Shown: in pieces, positions 52,385 through 60,616 of the stretch
How the letters are laid out: every line of letters begins with the position of its first letter
Position numbering within the stretch: the first letter of the stretch is position 1
Source of the DNA: Alphaproteobacteria bacterium
GTDB taxonomy: Bacteria > Pseudomonadota > Alphaproteobacteria > Micropepsales > Micropepsaceae
DNA length: 64,000 nucleotides
Reading direction: 5' to 3'
Assembly: GCA_024236055.1 (NCBI GenBank)
Contig: JACKLF010000006.1
Coordinates: forward strand, 62,001 to 126,000
Program-made: the position numbers and the translations under genes
Notes under the pieces: generated by a model
What the model was told of the DNA's origin: nothing
Database searches by the model: none
What the model saw: only the letters and a program-made list of their open reading frames with translations

Positions 52385-54875
52385 ATGGCCGAGTTGACGG
52401 CGGATTACATGGAACAGGCGCGCCAGGCGGTGGCGCTGCATCAGCAGGGCCGGCTGGACGAGGCCGAGCAGGTCTATCAGCAGATCATCACCAAGAATCC
52501 CGCCGCGGTGATGCCGCGCTACATGCTGGGCGTGCTGCGCCTGCAGCAGGGCCGCGCGGACGAAGCGGTGGAACTGATGGAGCCGGCCTCGCGCATCAAT
52601 GGCGAGGATATCGGCACCCAGATGAACTATGCCATGGCGCTGCGCGCCGCCGGCCGGCTGGACGATGCGCTGACGCACTTCCAGAAGGCCGCCCGGCTGA
52701 AGCCGGACCTGGTCGAAGCCCATTACAATTGCGGCGTCGTCCAGGGCGAAACCGGCCGCTTCGAACAGGCCGTGGAAAGCTATGAAAAGGCGCTGGTGCT
52801 GCGGCCCGACATGGTGATGGCGCGCGGCAATCTGGGCATTGCGCTGGCGGCGGTCGGCCGCCTGGACGATGCCGTGGAACAGTATGAAAAGGTGCTGGAG
52901 GCCCAGCCCGCCGACCCGCTGGCGCTGTACAATCGCGGCCTGGCGCGCATGACCCAGGGCAAGCTGGAAGCGGCGCTGGCCGACTTCGATGCTGCCGCCG
53001 CGGCGGCGCCCAATTTCGCCGATCCGGTCTATCAGCGCGCGGTCATCCTTTCGCGCCAGGGCGATTTCGCCGGCGCCCTGCCCGCCTTCGACAAGGCGGT
53101 ATCGCTCAATCCGAACGATGCGGAAATTCACAGCAACCGCAGCGTGGCGCTATGGAACCTGGGCCGCGCCGAAGAGGCGCTGGCCAGCGCCGACCAGGCC
53201 CTGGCGCTGAACGACAAGATGGTGTCGGCCTGGTCCAATCGCGGCATCGCCCTCAAAGGGCTGGCGCGCTTCCAGAAGGCGCTGGACGCCTTTGACAAGG
53301 TGGTGGCGCTGGACCCCACCAATGCCAACGGCTGGAACAATCGCGGCGCGGTGCTGCGCATGCTGGGCCGGCCCGGCGATGCGGTGTCCAGCTTCAGCCG
53401 CGCGGTGGATCTGAAGCCCGCCAATGTCGAGGCGCTGAACAACCGCGCCTATACCGCCTGGACGGACATGGGGCTCTATGCGCCCGCGATGGCCGACCTG
53501 ACGGCGGCGCTGGCCGCCGCGCCCGACTATCCCTGGCTGGCGGGCGAACTGTTGCACCTGAAAATGCAGGGCGCCGACTGGGCCGACTACGACACGCTGA
53601 AAAAGACCATCGATGACGGTGTGCGGGCGGGCCGCCAGGCCATCCGTCCCTTCGCCTATCAGGCGGTGTCGGACAGCCCCGCGGACCTGCAGGCCTGCTC
53701 GCAGATCTTCGCCGCGGCGGAATTTGCGCCCGTTCCATCTCCCACACCCGCAAAAGGCAGTGGCGGCGGCAAGCTGCGGATCGGCTATGTCTCGGCCGAC
53801 TTCCGCGAACAGGCCACCGCCTATCTGATGGCCGGCCTGTACGAGCAGCATGATACGGCCAGGTTCGAGATCGTCGCCTTCGACAATGGCGGCAGCGACG
53901 ACAGCGCGATGCGCGCGCGGCTGGAAAAGGCCATCCCAAAATTCGTCGACATCAGCGCGATGAGCGACGACGAAGCCGCCCAGGCGGTACGCGGCGAAGG
54001 GATCAACATCCTGGTCAACCTGAACGGCTATTTCGGCAAGGCGCGCATGGGCGTGTTCGCGCGCCGCCCCGCCCCGGTGCAGGTCAACTATCTGGGTTTC
54101 CCGGCGACCCTTGGTTCACCCGCGATCGACTTCATCCTGGCCGACAACGTGGTAATCCCCAAGGGCGACGAACGCTTCTATGACGAAAAGGTGGTGCGCC
54201 TGCCCGGCAGCTACCAGGTCAATGACGACAGGCGCGCCATCGCCGGCGACACCACACGCGCCGATCATGGCCTGCCGGAAAAGGCCATCGTCTTCTGCAA
54301 CTTCAACCAGTCCTACCACAAGCTCACGCCGCAGACGCTGGATGCCTGGGCCGCGATCATGGCCAAGGTGGACGGCAGCGTGCTGTGGCTGCTGGACAGC
54401 CATGAGGACTTCCGCAAAAACCTGGTCCGTGAAGCCGGGGCGCGCGGCATCGCCCGCGACCGGCTGATCTTTCGCCCATCGTCGATCTGCCCTTGCATCT
54501 GGCGCGGCTGAAACTGGCCGACCTGTTCCTGGACAGCCTGCCTACAACGCCCACACCACCGCCAGCGACGCGCTGTGGGCGGGCGTGCCGCTGGTCACCT
54601 GCCGCGGCAGCGCCTTTGCCGGCCGCGTGGCGGCCAGCCTTTTGGCGGCGGCGGGCCTGCCCGAGCTGATCGCGGAAGACCGTTCGGGTTTCGAGGCGCT
54701 TGCGGTGAAGCTGGCGAGCGACCCCAAGGCGCTTGCCGCCGTCCGGGACAAGGTTGCGGCGGCCCGCAAGAGCGCGCTGTTCGACACCGCCAGGACCACC
54801 CGGCTGATCGAGGCGGCCTATCAGGGCATGTGGGAGCGGCGCGAAAAGCCCGAAGGCTTCGACGTCGACGCCTGA
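52385..54875 (+). pseudogene. TPR/GT41 (SPINDLY-type) glycosyltransferase, broken by two frameshifts
   Basis: Residues 1-390 are about ten TPR units (LYNRGLARMTQGKLEAALADF and similar). The GT41 catalytic domain (LRIGYVSADFREQATAYLMAG, NYLGFPATLG) follows. The first frame ends at 54511, but the expected protein continues in the next frame from 54481 (VDLPLHLARLKLADLFLDSL) and then in the third from 54543 (YNAHTTASDALWAGVPLVTC) to 54875. Each jump equals one lost C in a C-run (near 54475-54477 and 54541). Restored length is about 830 aa. It would attach GlcNAc or fucose to proteins. Either the DNA truly carries both deletions or these are sequencing errors in homopolymers. Confidence 0.82.
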
Positions 54876-54878
54876 GGG

Positions 54879-55394
54879 TCAGCGGATGAACTGGTCGACG
54901 AAGTCGGCGCCGAGCCCGATGGCCGCATAGTGCTTGCGGCACAGGTCGATCTTGGTGAAGACGTCCTCATAGCCCAGCACCGCCCCATCGGGATCGACAT
55001 AGAGCATCACCCCGTTCACCTGGAACAGGGTGATCATCTCCTCGACATCCTCGTCGACCACCAGTGTATGGGTCTCGCCCGGCGCCTCATAGACATAGCC
55101 GCCTTCCTCGGCGACCCAGTCATGCTCCAGATAGCGCCAGCGGCCCTTGATGACATAGCCGTGCACCGGCTGGGGATGGCGATGGCGCGACAGCACGCCC
55201 GACTTGCGCACCCTGAGCAGGTTCATCCAGTAACCCCGGCTGGCGCACAGGCACAGGGGGCGAAACCAGACATTCTCGGCCTGGGGCACCCAGACGCGCT
55301 CGTCCGCCGGAATGGCCGCGGCAATCACCAGTTCGGGCGGCGACTCTTTGGGCTGGGGGTGCCGGTAGGGCGTGCGTGAATTGTCCTGCGCCAT
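54879..55394 (-). CDS. 2,4'-dihydroxyacetophenone dioxygenase-like cupin
   Basis: The 171-aa cupin has motif 1 SRHRHPQPVHGYVIKGRWRY, with metal-binding His, and motif 2 APGETHTLVV. WVPQAENVWFRPL before the cupin and YLEHDWVAEEGGYVYEAPGE within it match the DAD family, which cleaves 2,4'-dihydroxyacetophenone with one iron. Its substrate here is a guess from the family. AAAGGACCAGGA precedes ATG 55394. An SDR gene lies 14 bases upstream, so the two form an operon. Confidence 0.75.
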   Translation of the reverse strand: MAQDNSRTPYRHPQPKESPPELVIAAAIPADERVWVPQAENVWFRPLCLCASRGYWMNLLRVRKSGVLSRHRHPQPVHGYVIKGRWRYLEHDWVAEEGGYVYEAPGETHTLVVDEDVEEMITLFQVNGVMLYVDPDGAVLGYEDVFTKIDLCRKHYAAIGLGADFVDQFIR

Positions 55395-55408
55395 GATCCT
55401 GGTCCTTT

Positions 55409-56110
55409 TTATTTGGCGAGATAGCCGCCATCGACGGGAATGACCGCGCCGGTGATGAAGCGGGCCGCATCCGAGCACAGGAATGCCACCGCGCCGCCGA
55501 TGTCCTCCGGCTTGCCCCAGCGGCCCATCGGCGTGCGCTCCACGATGGCGGCGGAACGTCCGGCATCGGCCTGCGCCGCTTTCGTCAGCTCCGTCTCGAC
55601 CCAGCCGGGCGCGATGGCATTGACGCGGATATCGGGCGCCCAGGCGACCGCCAGCGATTTGGTCAGCTGGGCCACCGCGCCTTTCGAGGCGGTATAGGCG
55701 GGCGTCAGCGGCCCGCCGAAAAACGACCAGACCGAGGCGGTGTTGACGATCGCCCCGCCCTGGCGCGCCAGCAGCGGCCGGGCCGCCACGCACAGCCGCA
55801 TGGTGCCGGTCAGGTTGACGTCGATGACCCGCTGGAAACCCTCGATGGTGAATTCCTTGCCATCGCGCAGGATCATGCCGGCGCAGTTCACCAGTGCATC
55901 CAGCCGCGCCAGTGAACCGGCCAGCGCGGCCACCTGGCCGTCATCCGTCACATCCAGCCGCACGGCCTTCACATTGTCGCGGACCGGCACGGCGGCGACT
56001 TCGTCGTCGGTCAGCCCCGTGACGGTGACGGCGTATCCCGCCGCCGACAACGCCTCTGCGATGCCCCAGCCGATGCCGCGCGCACCGCCCGTGATCAGTG
56101 CCTGTTTCAT
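55409..56110 (-). CDS. SDR family oxidoreductase
   Basis: The 233-aa short-chain dehydrogenase has cofactor loop ITGGARGIGWGIAEAL, VNCAGMI, active site YTASKGAVAQL, and end GAVIPVDGGYLAK. Its mid-part (ITGAVIPVDGG) is like FabG- or gluconate-type enzymes. GAAGGAAC lies before ATG 56110. First gene of a two-gene unit with the cupin; may act on the same aromatic or polyol compound. Confidence 0.88.
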   Translation of the reverse strand: MKQALITGGARGIGWGIAEALSAAGYAVTVTGLTDDEVAAVPVRDNVKAVRLDVTDDGQVAALAGSLARLDALVNCAGMILRDGKEFTIEGFQRVIDVNLTGTMRLCVAARPLLARQGGAIVNTASVWSFFGGPLTPAYTASKGAVAQLTKSLAVAWAPDIRVNAIAPGWVETELTKAAQADAGRSAAIVERTPMGRWGKPEDIGGAVAFLCSDAARFITGAVIPVDGGYLAK

Positions 56111-56279
56111 GTGTTCCTTCCCGGCCGCGGACCTTAAAGCGCAATCCGGAAAGCGCGAAGCGGTTTTCGGAAAAATTGCGCGCCAATTCAAAAAGCTGCA
56201 GCGTGAGACCGCGCAAAAGGTCAAAGGGGCGACATATCGGCCGGGCTGTGCGAGAATGACGAAGATTGGAGGAACGCCG

Positions 56280-56606
56280 ATGCGCTTTGTCATCGCCCTC
56301 TGTTTTGTGCTGCTGGGAGCGGCCGCATTCATTTCGCGCCCGGCCCTGGGCGCGCCCGGCTGCTACTATCCCAATGGCGACTGGGCGATGAACTGCAGCG
56401 CGCCGGGCGCCATGCCGCAGGGCTGGCAACCGTCGCCCGAGCAGCTGCGCCAATGGCAGCAGGCGCGGCCCCACGATCCGGACACCGAGACGATCATGGG
56501 CACTTTCCTGGGCCTGGCCGCGCTTCTGGCGCTGATCGCGCTGATGCCCCGCTTTGACGGCAGCCGCAGCGAGGACTGGCTGCCGGAACGAAAAAAGCGG
56601 CGCTGA
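56280..56606 (+). CDS. small membrane-anchored protein of unknown function
   Basis: The 108-aa protein has a signal-like N-terminal helix (FVIALCFVLLGAAAFI), a Cys-bearing exposed loop (GAPGCYYPNGDWAMNCSAPGA) whose two Cys may pair, and a C-terminal membrane helix (TFLGLAALLALIALM) with a basic end. GGAGGAA lies 5 bases before the ATG. No family recognised. Convergent with the channel gene. Confidence 0.6.
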   Translation: MRFVIALCFVLLGAAAFISRPALGAPGCYYPNGDWAMNCSAPGAMPQGWQPSPEQLRQWQQARPHDPDTETIMGTFLGLAALLALIALMPRFDGSRSEDWLPERKKRR

Positions 56607-56616
56607 ATTTTCGCAA

Positions 56617-57063
56617 TCAGAAATGCTTGTCCGCCCGGAAGGGCCCATGCACGGTCGATGCGCGCACCAGGAACGCGGTGGACAGGCCGATCAGCAGGAA
56701 ACCGTTGATGCCTTCCAGCGCCGAGAGCAGCCGCCAATAGGGATCGAACGGCATGTCGCCATAGCCGATGGTCGAGAACATGGCGGTCGACAAGTAAAGC
56801 GCGTCGGGCAGATGCGCGGTGGCGCCCAGCCAGACATAGGTGACCGCCCAGGTCCAGACCTCGATCGTCAACAGCGCCAGGATGCCCAGCACGGTTCCGG
56901 TCATCACCAGGGTGCGGCCCACATCGCTGCTTTGCAGCCCGGTGCGCCGCGCCAGCGCCGGCATGATCGCGCCGATCCCGATCAGCCCGGCGGTGTGGAT
57001 CACCACCGACAGCGCCACCAGCGCGGACCCCACGGCCAGGTTGTGAAAAAGCTCGATTTCCAT
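56617..57063 (-). CDS. two-helix potassium channel, probably in the FixK regulon
   Basis: The 148-aa protein has about four hydrophobic segments and the selectivity filter STIGYGDMPFDP, flanked by a pore helix and an inner helix (GINGFLLIGLSTAFLV): an ion-channel family 2 protein without RCK domain. Its ATG at 57063 has no ribosome site. A FixK-type box centred at 57103.5 puts +1 (at 41.5 bases) at about 57062, that is on the ATG, so the mRNA may be leaderless. It would let K+ or another cation move when oxygen is low; that role is inferred. Confidence 0.75.
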   Translation of the reverse strand: MEIELFHNLAVGSALVALSVVIHTAGLIGIGAIMPALARRTGLQSSDVGRTLVMTGTVLGILALLTIEVWTWAVTYVWLGATAHLPDALYLSTAMFSTIGYGDMPFDPYWRLLSALEGINGFLLIGLSTAFLVRASTVHGPFRADKHF

Positions 57064-57096
57064 TTCGCCACAATGACGCCAGCATCCGACAGGGCC

Positions 57097-57110
57097 TTGA
57101 GATAGCGCAA
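57097..57110. promoter_or_regulatory. FixK-type box 1 (channel gene side)
   Basis: TTGA-GATAGC-GCAA fits the FixK2-type consensus TTG(A/C)-N6-(T/G)CAA. Centre 40 bp before the channel ATG. Four boxes in this region share the ending GCGCAA. Confidence 0.7.
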
Positions 57111-57114
57111 GCCG

Positions 57115-57128
57115 TTGATCTGGCGCAA
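57115..57128. promoter_or_regulatory. FixK-type box 2 (oxidoreductase operon side)
   Basis: TTGA-TCTGGC-GCAA. Centre at 57121.5; a start of RNA 41.5 bases on would be near 57163, 12 bases before the TTG start of the oxidoreductase gene. Box 1 and box 2 are 18 bp apart centre to centre. Confidence 0.72.
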
Positions 57129-57174
57129 GGCAATCGCCGCGCGCGGGCGCCATTGTGGCGGCGTGGAGGCTCCG

Positions 57175-57765
57175 TTGAAGCACGCCATCATCTTCGCCCA
57201 TCCGCGCGCGCGCAGCTTTACCGCCGCTGTCGCCGATGCCTATGCCCGCGCGGCCGAAGCCGCCGGCGGCACGGTCGAGACGCGCGATCTTTACCGCATC
57301 GGCTTCGACCCCTGCCTGAAGGCAGAGGAAATGCCGGGCGCCCGCAGCTTCGGGCCCGCACCCGATGTGGCGGCGGAACGCGAAAGGCTGGCCGATTGCG
57401 ACGTCTTCGCGCTGATCTATCCTTTCTGGCTCAACGCGCCGCCCGCCATGCTGAAAGGCTATCTGGACCGGGTGTTCGGCTTCGGCTTCGCCTATGGCGG
57501 CCAGGGACAGAGCGCCAATCCGCTGCTGACCGGGCGCAAGCTGATCAGCTTCACCTCGTCGGGCGCACCGACCCAATGGGTGCAGGAGACCGGCACGCTG
57601 GAAGCGGTGCAGACGCTGTTCGACCGCTCCTTCGCGCGTCAGTGCGGCCTCACACCCCTGTCCCACAACCATTTTGGCGGCGTGGCTCCAGTGACCAGCC
57701 AGGCCTTCATCCAGGCGCGTCTCGCGGACGTGGCCACAATCTTCAACAGACATTTCGGGAGGTAA
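57175..57765 (+). CDS. flavodoxin-fold NAD(P)H-dependent oxidoreductase
   Basis: The 196-aa protein matches the NQO1/KefF/MdaB type: HAIIFAHPRARSF, ETRDLYRIGFDPCL, DVFALIYPFWLNAPPAMLKGYLDRVFGFGFAY (family FMN-binding region, given in part) and SFTSSGAP. It should reduce quinones by two electrons with FMN, avoiding radicals. It begins with TTG at 57175 after GGAGG; earlier GTG is possible. First of four tightly packed genes under FixK-type box 2. Confidence 0.85.
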   Translation: MKHAIIFAHPRARSFTAAVADAYARAAEAAGGTVETRDLYRIGFDPCLKAEEMPGARSFGPAPDVAAERERLADCDVFALIYPFWLNAPPAMLKGYLDRVFGFGFAYGGQGQSANPLLTGRKLISFTSSGAPTQWVQETGTLEAVQTLFDRSFARQCGLTPLSHNHFGGVAPVTSQAFIQARLADVATIFNRHFGR

Positions 57766-57767
57766 CA

Positions 57768-58145
57768 ATGACGCTTTATCAGGTCCGTCTTGAACTCGGC
57801 CGCACCGACGGCGCACCCCAGGGTGATCCGCACCACGGCTATGAATTCGTCGCGCCGCTGGACGGCGACGGCCATCTGGATGCCGCGGAATGGAACCGGC
57901 ACAAAGCACACTGCACGGTGCGCGGCTTTCGCCCCGGCGAACATGACCGCTTCGGCCAGCTTCGCCATGTCGGCCAGGGCTGGCGCTTCGACTATGACCC
58001 GCAGGCGCGCGAGGATGACGAGCCTTTCTTCAAGCTGGACCGCCACAGGATCGTTCCCGACCTCTATGTCTCGATCACCGAGGAAGACGGCCGGCAAAGG
58101 CCCTTCAAGATCGTGAGCGTCGCGCCGGTGGGGGTGGACGCATGA
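57768..58145 (+). CDS. unknown protein in the FixK-box operon
   Basis: The 125-aa acidic, His-rich soluble protein (DPHHGYEFVAPLDGDGHLDA, EWNRHKAHCTVRGFRPGEHD, FKLDRHRIVPDLYVSI) has no signal peptide or membrane helix. I do not recognise a family. GGGAGG precedes its ATG, 2 bases after the previous stop, and its own stop overlaps the next ATG. The string of His and Asp residues could bind metal, but no clean site is visible. Confidence 0.7.
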   Translation: MTLYQVRLELGRTDGAPQGDPHHGYEFVAPLDGDGHLDAAEWNRHKAHCTVRGFRPGEHDRFGQLRHVGQGWRFDYDPQAREDDEPFFKLDRHRIVPDLYVSITEEDGRQRPFKIVSVAPVGVDA

Positions 58146-58570
58146 ACGGCAAGGATCCCAGCCCCGCACCCTGGCACCTTGTGGTGTGGATCGACCATGC
58201 CGTTGCCCATCTCTATGCATCGAACCGCGAAAAGGTGGAGGAGATCGCGACCATCCATGCCCCCGATCAGGGGCGCGGACATGTGCACCACCATGCCGGC
58301 ACGCCCGGGCCGGGCCACGTCCCGCCCGACAGCCATTTCCTGACACAGGTTGCCAACAATGCCTCGGTGGCGCGCGAAATCCTGATTATCGGCCCGTCCA
58401 CCACGCCGCACGACCTGCACAGCTTCATGAAAGAGCATGCCCCCGGGGTGGCCGAACGCGTGGTGGGCATCGAGCCGATGAAGCGGGCCAGTGAACGGGA
58501 AATCCACGAATTTTCCCGCCGCTTCTTCCGGCATCACGACCTGATGGCCAAGCCCGGCAGCGAGAGGTGA
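58142..58570 (+). CDS. eRF1-domain-like protein (so-called translational machinery protein)
   Basis: The 142-aa protein begins HLVVWIDHAVAHLYA and ends VVGIEPMKRASEREIHEFSRRFF. Between are a His-rich loop (GHVHHHAGTPGPGH) and REILIIGPSTTPHDLHSFM. This matches small bacterial proteins with an eRF1 domain 2-like fold that often lie among stress genes. Their role is unproven and may involve ribosomes. Its ATG overlaps the preceding TGA (ATGA), so it is coupled. Third gene of the operon. Confidence 0.7.
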   Translation: MNGKDPSPAPWHLVVWIDHAVAHLYASNREKVEEIATIHAPDQGRGHVHHHAGTPGPGHVPPDSHFLTQVANNASVAREILIIGPSTTPHDLHSFMKEHAPGVAERVVGIEPMKRASEREIHEFSRRFFRHHDLMAKPGSER

Positions 58571-58578
58571 CGCAGGCA

Positions 58579-58842
58579 ATGGAAAAACCTCAAACCCATC
58601 CCATCCGCGTGGATGCCGGCCTGTGGCGCAATACCATGTTGCCGGAAGGTTATATCGAAGCCTGGCTGCGGCCCGACGGCACGCCCGTGCAGGCCGGCGA
58701 TCCCGTCGCCGCCATCCGCATAGAGGATGCGCTGCACGATCTGCCCGCGCCCGCCCAGGGCTTCCTTCATGTCATGGAAAAGGTCAACGCCGTGGTCGAA
58801 CCGGGCACGGTAATCGGCGAGATTCGATCCCAGCCCGGCTGA
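58579..58842 (+). CDS. lipoyl/biotinyl-like domain protein lacking the modified lysine
   Basis: The 87-aa protein has a single barrel-sandwich domain: MLPEGYIEAWLRPDGTPVQAGDPVAAI, then RIEDALHDLPAPAQGFLHV and VNAVVEPGTVIGEI. The usual motif of lipoyl domains, E-x-D-K-A, is IEDAL here, so the Lys that carries lipoate or biotin is missing. It is therefore probably not lipoylated and may serve as a scaffold. ATG 58579 has GAGAGG 11 bases upstream. Last gene of the four-gene FixK-box operon. Confidence 0.7.
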   Translation: MEKPQTHPIRVDAGLWRNTMLPEGYIEAWLRPDGTPVQAGDPVAAIRIEDALHDLPAPAQGFLHVMEKVNAVVEPGTVIGEIRSQPG

Positions 58843-58851
58843 CGCCCGATC

Positions 58852-59682
58852 CTAGTGGGACATCAGCACGCAGAAGCTGGGGTCCATCAGAATGTCTCCC
58901 GTCACGCCCCCGAACACGAATTCGCGCAGCCGGCTCTGGCCCCAGGCCCCCGCGACAAGCAGGTCGCAGCGCCGGTCCAGCAGTTCGGCATGCAGATAGC
59001 CCGCCTCGCTGCCGCTGGCGGCGATGGCCTGCGGCGTGGCCTCCACGCCATGCGCGCCCAGCCAGGCGGCGACATCCTCGGTCTGGCCCTGGGTGGTTAG
59101 CCGGTCCTTTTCGCTGGTGATGCCCAGCACGGTGACCTGCGCGGCATTCTTCAGCAGCGGCAGGGCGTCGGCCACGGCGCGGCGCGCCTCGCGGCTTTCC
59201 TTCCAGCCGACAAAAACATGACGCAGCGGCAGGGCGGTCACGCCCCTGGGCACCAGCAGCAGGGGCCGGCCCGCCCGGATCGCCAGTTCGGCCACTTTCA
59301 CCCGGCGGGTCTCGTCCAGAAGGCTGGGGCCCAGGTCCCTGCCCGAAATGATCAGGTCGGCGGCGCGCGCCTGGGCGGCCATGTAATCGGCCAGCGACTC
59401 GTAAGTGACCAGGCTGCGCCATTCCAGCGCCCGCGCACGGCCGGCCAGCGCCTTGCGAAAGTCCTGCTCGGTGCGCGCAAGCTGCGCCTCGATCTCGCTT
59501 CGGTCCAGCGTCACCGCCTCGGTCGCCATCAGGCCTTCGTCATACAGGATCGGCAGCGGCTGGCAGGCGGCAATGCCGATCACACGCGCGTCAAAGCGGG
59601 TGGCCAGCTCCCCCGCGATGTTCAGAATGCCGGTATTGTCTCCATCCAGTTCCAGATGGACCATCAGGCTTTTGAATGTCAT
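58852..59682 (-). CDS. universal stress protein, two-domain
   Basis: The 276-aa protein has an N-terminal Usp fold beginning FKSLMVHLELDGDN and a second fold from about 150 (HVFVGWKESREARRAVADALP). The latter ends in LLVAGAWGQSRLREFVFGG, which is close to the ATP-binding G-x2-G-x9-G of the family. AGGAG precedes ATG 59682. A FixK-type box lies 55 bp upstream (59737-59750), so it is probably made at low oxygen. Confidence 0.88.
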   Translation of the reverse strand: MTFKSLMVHLELDGDNTGILNIAGELATRFDARVIGIAACQPLPILYDEGLMATEAVTLDRSEIEAQLARTEQDFRKALAGRARALEWRSLVTYESLADYMAAQARAADLIISGRDLGPSLLDETRRVKVAELAIRAGRPLLLVPRGVTALPLRHVFVGWKESREARRAVADALPLLKNAAQVTVLGITSEKDRLTTQGQTEDVAAWLGAHGVEATPQAIAASGSEAGYLHAELLDRRCDLLVAGAWGQSRLREFVFGGVTGDILMDPSFCVLMSH

Positions 59683-59736
59683 GGCGCATCTCCTGCCAGT
59701 GCGCGGCGATAATGGCGGCGTCCCGCTGCCCCCGCG

Positions 59737-59750
59737 TTGATCCGGCGCAA
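59737..59750. promoter_or_regulatory. FixK-type box 3 (universal stress protein)
   Basis: TTGA-TCCGGC-GCAA lies between the MaoC-like gene stop (59777) and the stress protein start (59682). The bases after it (59753-59776) hold two copies of CCAGATGCAAGA in tandem. Confidence 0.72.
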
Positions 59751-59776
59751 GGCCAGATGCAAGACCAGATGCAAGA

Positions 59777-60169
59777 TCAGGCGCGTCCGGCCAAGCGCCG
59801 CTTTTCCAGGGGCGCGCGCACCGTGAAGGTGCCGCTGACAACCAGTTCGTCCTTCTGGTTCACGGCGACGCAATCCAGCACCACCACATACAGGGGCCGC
59901 TTTTCGCGCACCGTCAGGCAGGTGGCGATCGTGTCGCCCACCGCGACGGGCGCGGCGAAATTGAGCTCGGTGCCCAGGGGCACGGTGCCCGGCCCGGGAA
60001 ACCGCGCCGCGCTTGCCATCGCCAGCGCAAGGCCGGCCCAGCCGGCGCCATCGGCCCCGCCCGCGGCCACGGCCAGAAGGCCGGCATCGCGCCGGGTGAT
60101 GTCGCGCGCGATGGTGCGTGCCTGGCCGATGGTCAGTTCGTCATAGGGATGGTTTTCCAGCGGTGGCAT
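59777..60169 (-). CDS. MaoC-like hot-dog hydratase
   Basis: The 130-aa single hot-dog protein begins PYDELTIGQARTIARDITRRD; the core helix reads AGWAGLALAMASAARFPGPGTV, then ELNFAAPVAVGDTIATCLTVREKRP, typical of (R)-specific enoyl-CoA hydratases. The usual catalytic D-x-N-P-x-H is not seen, as the first helix region reads DAGLLAVAAGG. It may bind acyl-CoA without hydrating it. It follows the FixT-like gene by 8 bases and shares its promoter with FixK-type box 4. Confidence 0.7.
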   Translation of the reverse strand: MPPLENHPYDELTIGQARTIARDITRRDAGLLAVAAGGADGAGWAGLALAMASAARFPGPGTVPLGTELNFAAPVAVGDTIATCLTVREKRPLYVVVLDCVAVNQKDELVVSGTFTVRAPLEKRRLAGRA

Positions 60170-60177
60170 CGGCGCGC

Positions 60178-60561
60178 TCAGTGCGCCAGCGCCCGGTGCA
60201 CCGTGTCGGACAGGATGCTGTCCAGAAGCGGTTTTTCCAGCACGCAATAGACCCCTGCCGCCAAGGCCTTGCGCCGCACGACATCGGTCACCGGCGCGGT
60301 GATCATGATGATGGGCAAGGTGACCTTGCGCCCAGCCAGTGCCTCGATCAGCGCGAAACCGTCCAGGCCGGGCATCTTGCAGTCCAGCACCAGGCAATCG
60401 GCCGCCGACAGGTCGCCGTCGCTGAGCAAATGGCTGCCGCTTTCCCATGTCTGGACGGCCAGCCCCTCCAGTTCCAGGGCGAATTTCAGGGAATCGCGCA
60501 CGGCCCGATCGTCATCGACCAGATGGACGCGCGCCTTTCCCGATGTTGCCGCCTGCCGCAC
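60178..60561 (-). CDS. single receiver-domain protein, FixT-like
   Basis: The 127-aa receiver has no output domain. It is close to FixJ: VHLVDDDRAVRDSL, phospho-acceptor at about Asp60 (LVLDCKMPG), ITAP, LEKPL. It has three Cys (about 56, 61 and 106), two of them beside the phospho-site. In Caulobacter, FixT is a single receiver with an Fe-S cluster held by four Cys that blocks FixL; by location, domain and FixK control this protein may do the same, though one Cys fewer is seen. GTG at 60561 has GGAG 6 bases upstream. FixK-type box 4 lies 56-69 bp before the start. Confidence 0.72.
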   Translation of the reverse strand: MRQAATSGKARVHLVDDDRAVRDSLKFALELEGLAVQTWESGSHLLSDGDLSAADCLVLDCKMPGLDGFALIEALAGRKVTLPIIMITAPVTDVVRRKALAAGVYCVLEKPLLDSILSDTVHRALAH

Positions 60562-60616
60562 ACGCAACTCCAGACCAATACCCGCTGGATTTTGAACGGG
60601 CCCGGTCCGGGCAACC

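Noticed and set aside
49787..53131. Very long minus-strand open frame opposite maeB and the GT41 gene (over 1100 codons)
   Set aside because: It crosses two real genes and a promoter region; composition is that of an antisense shadow.
53394..53939. Minus-strand frame inside the GT41 gene with Arg- and Pro-rich translation
   Set aside because: No domain or ribosome site; it overlaps TPR and catalytic coding of the plus-strand gene.
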